Below are positions 59,999 to 64,000 of a stretch of DNA of 64,000 nt, in pieces (position 1 is the stretch's first letter; every line of letters begins with the position of its first letter). The stretch is taken from NCBI RefSeq assembly GCF_000300195.1, contig NZ_AMQH01000016.1:122774-186773 (forward strand). The letters are read 5' to 3'. Under the pieces are notes generated by a model. That model was not told the DNA's origin and did not search any database. It saw only the letters and a list, made by a program, of their open reading frames with translations. The position numbers and the translations under genes were made by a program. Origin of the DNA: Clostridium tunisiense TJ. Lineage in GTDB: Bacteria > Bacillota > Clostridia > Clostridiales > Clostridiaceae.

Positions 59999-60691
59999 TT
60001 ATTCATTATTAATAACCTTAAGAGAGAACTCTTTAAAAAGATTGTGAAACAAGCCTTTTATTTGTGAATCTACTTCAAGTTCTCTACAAAATCTATTAAA
60101 TATTACTGTGATATCCTCTTCAAAGTTATTACTAAAATTTAAATCTGTAATTCCCACTGAAATAAGACCCTCTTTAATTTCATCTAAAAGCTCATATGCA
60201 CTGTGAGTTTTATTTGATAGATATTTTATAGTACCTCTATGAAGTAACCTTAATACCTTATACCATTCTGGTCTATTGGGCATATAGTTAGATTCTACAT
60301 GTTTTCTTATAACATTTTTATTATCTATAATAAAGTTTTCATCATATCTTAAAAGAACTATACTGTTTTCCAAATCTTGCTGAGAAATTGTTTCTCTTAT
60401 TTCCAAATCTACCGAAGTGCTATCCTGATAAACTAAGATTAATATACCTTTAGGGTTTTCAGTAAAGTTTGTCATTACTGGGCTTCCATAAAGCGAAATA
60501 ATCTCATCAACTTTAGAATCATCAAGGTTACCTAAAATTATTAAGTCAATATCAGAAAATTTTGTTGCTGTGCCTTTTGCTAAAGACCCTTTTAAAATCA
60601 TTGAAAATTTATTGCTTTTACAGAATTCGAAAACAGCCTCAATATAGTTTCTATAGTTTGATGAAGGATAATTTATTTGAAAATCTAACAT
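59999..60691 (-). CDS. Nucleotidyltransferase-domain protein
   Basis: This 230-residue protein has the pol-beta superfamily motif MILKGSLAKGTATKFSDIDL (G-S...D-x-D, about 32-51) and a third Asp/Glu in TSVDLEIRE (about 94-102). The C-terminal half is helical (RPEWYKVLRLLHRGTIKYLS). It resembles aminoglycoside nucleotidyltransferases and MNT-type proteins in design, but I cannot name the substrate. Single gene. Confidence 0.75.
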   Translation of the reverse strand: MLDFQINYPSSNYRNYIEAVFEFCKSNKFSMILKGSLAKGTATKFSDIDLIILGNLDDSKVDEIISLYGSPVMTNFTENPKGILILVYQDSTSVDLEIRETISQQDLENSIVLLRYDENFIIDNKNVIRKHVESNYMPNRPEWYKVLRLLHRGTIKYLSNKTHSAYELLDEIKEGLISVGITDLNFSNNFEEDITVIFNRFCRELEVDSQIKGLFHNLFKEFSLKVINNE

Positions 60692-60742
60692 AATAGCCTC
60701 CTATCTTATTATTAATTTTTCCATATAACTACTAATTTAACC

Positions 60743-60945
60743 TTAGTCTATAATGATTTTTCTGATTTTCCTCTTTAATAGACCTTTTATTTCCTCATTT
60801 AGTAATTTAGAATTGACTTTCACTATATCGATGGTATTCCCCATGATTTCACTGCTTCTATACTCTCTTAGTTTATCTAAACCTTGTTCTGTTATGAATA
60901 TATCTTCGCTGTCTTCATCTGCAGCTTCAAATGTATTTTATATTA
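60743..60945 (-). pseudogene. Unrecognised gene remnant
   Basis: An open minus-strand frame EDIFITEQGLDKLREYRSSE and TIDIVKVNSKLLNEEIKGLL looks like protein sequence but has no start. It ends about 50 bp before the nucleotidyltransferase gene begins. Unassigned. Confidence 0.3.
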
Positions 60946-61510
60946 TACTGTTCTCAATGCGCTTCATAACCCCATTTTCCATAAGGTCATACATTAGCGA
61001 AACTAAATCTTCTGCAGGCAATATTTTATCCTCCCTGAACCAATAACTCATTATGCCTATCATGGCTGAAAGAACAAATTCCAAGATAAAATCAAATTCT
61101 ATAGGGTCTATGTTGTATTTTCCAAGGAAGGCTTCCTTGATCACAGGCTTTGTTGAGTTTTTCAGTTTGGTTGCAAATGCAGGGTCTCCATTATCCCCAA
61201 GTAGGACGGAATAGTACTTACTGTTTTCCTCGTAGAGAGCCATAAACATATCAAGATGCATTCCCGCATTTTCATTTGCAATAGAAATTGGAGGTAATTC
61301 ATGAACTGCTGGTATAAGGGATTCCTCAAGCTTCTCCAATACATCATAAACATCTGTAAAATATTCGTAGAAAGTTCCCCTGTTATAGCCTGCTTTCTGT
61401 GTTATTTCCTTTACAGTTATTTTCTCAATTCTTTTTTCGCAGTATAAGGCCCAAAATGCATCAACCAAATTCTGCCTGGTCTGTGCAGTTACTTCTGGTT
61501 GTTTTCTCAT
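60938..61510 (-). CDS. TetR/AcrR family regulator
   Basis: This 190-residue protein starts at the ATG at 61508-61510 behind AGGAGTG. The DNA-binding helices are TRQNLVDAFWALYCEKRIEK, ITVKEITQKAGYNRGTFYEYF. The ligand domain (about 75-185) is of the TetR_C type often seen in clostridial glycosyltransferase or efflux control. It is divergent from the glycosyltransferase gene and probably represses it; matching TCCGACA half sites lie in between. Confidence 0.88.
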   Translation of the reverse strand: MRKQPEVTAQTRQNLVDAFWALYCEKRIEKITVKEITQKAGYNRGTFYEYFTDVYDVLEKLEESLIPAVHELPPISIANENAGMHLDMFMALYEENSKYYSVLLGDNGDPAFATKLKNSTKPVIKEAFLGKYNIDPIEFDFILEFVLSAMIGIMSYWFREDKILPAEDLVSLMYDLMENGVMKRIENSII

Positions 61511-61548
61511 TTTTAACACTCCTACTCTCTATTCCCTATCTATATGAA

Positions 61549-61631
61549 AATCCGACATTAGTCATAGTATTGTTGGTTGATAGGTTATTAAAACCAAATT
61601 ATACTTTAAACATACAACAAGTTGTCGGATA
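61549..61631. promoter_or_regulatory. Divergent promoter/operator region of tetR and the GT gene
   Basis: ATCCGACA (about 61549-61556) and TGTCGGAT (about 61624-61631) form an inverted pair at the two edges. Between them TTGATA and TATACT, 17 bp apart, form a plus-strand promoter for the glycosyltransferase. Confidence 0.6.
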
Positions 61632-61650
61632 ATACAAGGAGGATTAATAT

Positions 61651-62898
61651 ATGATTACAATACTATGTTCAGGTTCAAGAGGAGATTTTCAGCCCTACAT
61701 TGCTCTTGCTCAAGAGCTAAAAAAATTAGGAAAAGCTGTGCGTATTACTGGTATGAGGGAATTTGAAACCTTTGTTAAAAGTTATGGTATAGATTTTTAT
61801 CCAATACAAGCAGATTTCAAATCCCTTAATGTGGATGAAAATATGCTTAAAGAAGCCCAGTCCGCTGATAATCCATTAAAGATGCTTTTAACTTTCAACA
61901 AAATGAAAAAATATGGATTAAGCATAGCAAATGAATTCTATGCTGCTTGTGAAGGAAGCGAATTAGTTATTTATCATCCTGGCTGTACCATTGGTTATTT
62001 TGCAGCTGAAAGACTTGGTATACCAGCTATTTTAGCATCTCCTTTTCCAATGCACAAAACTAAAGAACAGACCTCAGTAATTCAATATGGAAGAGTAAAA
62101 TCCACTCCATTAAGAAATATAATCAGCTATGAAATGCTTCAAGGCATGTTGTGGCTAGCATCAAATAATTCAGTAAAGTACCTTTGGAAGAAAGAGTTCG
62201 GTGGACTTCCAAAAAACTTTGGTAAACCTTATGAGCGTCACAAAGATAAAAAACATCCTGCGGTAATATCCTGTAGTAACTTTGTTTTCAAAAGACCAAA
62301 GGATTGGAATGAGAATATACACCAATATGGATACTGGTTTGTAAAGGAGCCAACTGAATATGTCCCTTCAAAGGAACTATGTGACTTTTTAAACTCTGGT
62401 GAGAAGCCTGTTTATATTGGGTTTGGAAGCGTATTTCATAAAGATCAGAAGGAAACCTTATCTAAGCTGATTATTGATGCTCTTAAGAAAGCTAATAAAC
62501 GTGGAATAATCTGTGGAATGGGTAAGCTTGATAATCTACCAAGCAATATAATAGCTATTGATAGCATACCTCATAGATGGCTTTTTAATAGAGTAGCTGC
62601 AGTATGTCATCATGGTGGAGCTGGCACCACTTCTGCTGGATTTGCAGCTGGTGTTCCAAGTGTTATTATACCTTTTGCCAATGACCAACATGCTTGGGCT
62701 CATAGAGCTTATGACCTTAAAGTTGGCTCAAAGCCTATTACTATAAAGAAGCTAACTTCTGATAAGCTTGCAGAAGCAATTGAATATGCGCTTCAGGATG
62801 AAATTATTGAAAATGCAAAGAAGCTAGCAGCAGACATAGCTACTGAAAATGGAGCTAGAGATTGTGCAAAGGTTATTTTAGAGAGTCTAAGGAGGTAA
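61651..62898 (+). CDS. GT1-type glycosyltransferase (UGT/MGT-like)
   Basis: This 415-residue protein has two Rossmann domains. The N-terminus has ILCSGSRGDFQPYIALAQEL, like sterol and macrolide glucosyltransferases. The C-terminal nucleotide-sugar site is PHRWLFNRVAAVCHHGGAGT, TSAGFAAGVPSVIIPFANDQ, HAWAHRAYDLKVG. It transfers a sugar, probably from UDP-glucose, to a lipid or small hydrophobic acceptor; inactivation of an antibiotic is another possibility given TetR control. AAGGAGG precedes the ATG by 8 nt. Confidence 0.88.
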   Translation: MITILCSGSRGDFQPYIALAQELKKLGKAVRITGMREFETFVKSYGIDFYPIQADFKSLNVDENMLKEAQSADNPLKMLLTFNKMKKYGLSIANEFYAACEGSELVIYHPGCTIGYFAAERLGIPAILASPFPMHKTKEQTSVIQYGRVKSTPLRNIISYEMLQGMLWLASNNSVKYLWKKEFGGLPKNFGKPYERHKDKKHPAVISCSNFVFKRPKDWNENIHQYGYWFVKEPTEYVPSKELCDFLNSGEKPVYIGFGSVFHKDQKETLSKLIIDALKKANKRGIICGMGKLDNLPSNIIAIDSIPHRWLFNRVAAVCHHGGAGTTSAGFAAGVPSVIIPFANDQHAWAHRAYDLKVGSKPITIKKLTSDKLAEAIEYALQDEIIENAKKLAADIATENGARDCAKVILESLRR

Positions 62899-62952
62899 TT
62901 CTTTGAAAATATTCTTTCACTGCTTGAGTATTGAGCTTCTTTATCTGTATAG

Positions 62953-62979
62953 CTAGTAAAACTTAATTTAGTTTTACTG
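62953..62979. terminator. Hairpin AGTAAAAC/GTTTTACT
   Basis: 55 bp past the glycosyltransferase stop. Confidence 0.6.
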
Positions 62980-63124
62980 GCTCTTTCCAAGTACCTTGTT
63001 TATCTAGTTAGGAATGATTTTATCTACTCAAGGCCCAACTCTATTCCCCCTAAAATTAATAAATCCACCACATCTCTGCAGCAGATTTAAATAACATAGC
63101 TTCGACTATATAAGTTCTATTTTA

Positions 63125-63652
63125 TCACTTTATAAATTCAGCTTTAAGAATCGCATATTGGTAAGTATCCTTCCATATAGGATTACCTTCTTCATCTTTA
63201 AAGAAATATACATTTTCAAGCTGCATTGCCTCTCTTCTCATACCAACCCTTTCAAGTAACTTCCACGAATTAGGATTCTTAGGATCACAATGTGCAAGTA
63301 TTCTTCTTATCCCTAGGATGGTAAATGCATATTTCATTAGCTCAAGGACGCTTTCTGTTGCATATCCTTTTCCCCAGTACTTATCATTAAAAACATAGCC
63401 AATTTCCCAAGCTCCAAAGTCTCCTTCTGCAAAGTATAGGTTTCCTATAAGCTTTCCATCTTTTAAGCATACAGCAAAAAATCTCTCGTCACTTTCTCGT
63501 ATTTTAGCTTCTTCATAAGCTTCTTCTTTCGTAAAAGGTTTATATGGCTCAAATTCCAGTACTTTTGGATTTGAAAAGTATTCATATAAATCTTCCCCAT
63601 CATTTTCTGAAAATCTGCGTATTATTAAACGCTCTGTATATAACTCTTTCAT
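63125..63652 (-). CDS. GNAT family N-acetyltransferase (RimJ/RimL type)
   Basis: This 175-residue protein starts at the ATG at 63650-63652 (MKELYTERLIIRRFSENDGE) behind GGGGGAGAG. KLIGNLYFAEGDFGAWEIGY, VFNDKYWGKGYATESVLELM (acetyl-CoA loop), HCDPKNPNSWKLLERVGMRR are typical of RimJ/RimL-like acetyltransferases that modify protein N-termini or small amines. Confidence 0.88.
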   Translation of the reverse strand: MKELYTERLIIRRFSENDGEDLYEYFSNPKVLEFEPYKPFTKEEAYEEAKIRESDERFFAVCLKDGKLIGNLYFAEGDFGAWEIGYVFNDKYWGKGYATESVLELMKYAFTILGIRRILAHCDPKNPNSWKLLERVGMRREAMQLENVYFFKDEEGNPIWKDTYQYAILKAEFIK

Positions 63653-63960
63653 AATTAAACTCTCCCCCATAAATAATTCCCTATGCTATTCTTAAAATAT
63701 AAATACAAATGTAAATCAATTGTTTTATATATAATATAACACTTTTGTTAAATACTGTATACAATGATTCTATTCTCTTATTATATAGATATACTATGTC
63801 ATAGCTTTAAATAAAATTAAGTTTTTCAATACTTGGATAGCAAAATACTTTAAGGTTTCAAGTAGTAAATCTATAGGGTTCCTTGACGAATGTTTAACTT
63901 ATACCGAATAATTAAAACTTTTCTCCAAAAACTAAATGTACGGAGAAAGGAGTTTGAATT

Positions 63961-64000
63961 ATGGGAAGAAAATCATTTGCTATAACATCATTACACGGAT
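63961..64000 (+). CDS. Start of a gene cut by the right window edge
   Basis: ATG at 63961 with AAAGGAG 8 nt upstream; visible residues MGRKSFAITSLHG. The leader has a TTTCTCC/GGAGAAA stem just before the Shine-Dalgarno. Too short to identify. Confidence 0.5.
   Translation, partial: MGRKSFAITSLHG

Overview
The window is AT-rich, with short ORFs, strong AGGAGG-type ribosome binding sites and intrinsic terminators. Together with an ABC-F ATPase, a PdxR/MocR regulator, a Tn554-type element, GGDEF/HD-GYP signalling and a PocR-domain kinase, this points to a Clostridium-type Firmicute chromosome. No rRNA, tRNA or CRISPR array was seen. It looks like an accessory stretch in which small metabolic and stress operons are separated by decayed gene families and duplicated fragments.

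Layout. 1-5.3 kb: a partial phosphoesterase, a large SF1 helicase and a 5'-nucleotidase. 5.4-13.1 kb: Rpn/PDDEXK_2 nuclease genes in every state of decay, plus a UPF0316 membrane protein, a Uma2 nuclease and an ABC-F protein with a leader attenuator. 13.3-17.3 kb: a two-gene module of an unrecognised protein (possible nuclease) and a nuclease-methyltransferase, likely restriction-modification. 18-22.3 kb: a hydrolase, an unknown gene and a phage-type replication pair (DnaD-like and DnaB helicase) with no other phage genes. 23-30.4 kb: a flavodoxin-fold oxidoreductase gene split by a 6.7-kb Tn554-like element (tnpA, broken tnpB, tnpC) carrying a TIGR04255 gene, a 68-codon ORF, an MBL-fold hydrolase and a broken P63C gene. 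30.9-36.7 kb: DUF2892 protein, GreA, a 49-codon ORF, a divergent flavin-oxidase/MocR pair and an SPFH/ribbon-helix-helix operon with a 35-bp palindrome. 37-45.9 kb: PocR histidine kinase, two nitroreductases, the ada-alkA-ogt alkylation repair operon, an aldo/keto reductase and DUF2200. 46-56.4 kb: acetyltransferases, MutT, tandem Rpn tails, a triplicated type I toxin locus inside a 0.93-kb duplication, a GGDEF/HD-GYP protein and a DUF2268 protein. 56.3-64 kb: a PadR/HAAS/DUF4097 operon, acetyltransferases, a nucleotidyltransferase, a TetR/glycosyltransferase pair and the start of one more gene.

The strongest leads are four. First, short Rpn C-terminal ORFs of 56-60 codons, all starting MFKSFYDPEVE behind a Shine-Dalgarno at a constant 7-nt spacing. 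They occur inside a full-length gene and as stand-alone tandem copies, which fits intragenic antitoxin genes. Second, the coupled TIGR04255/68-codon ORF/MBL cargo of the Tn554-like element, with its own leaderless promoter. Third, the unrecognised 427-residue protein next to a nuclease-methyltransferase. Fourth, the mosaic duplication of a holin-like toxin locus with MutT and DUF4097 fragments.
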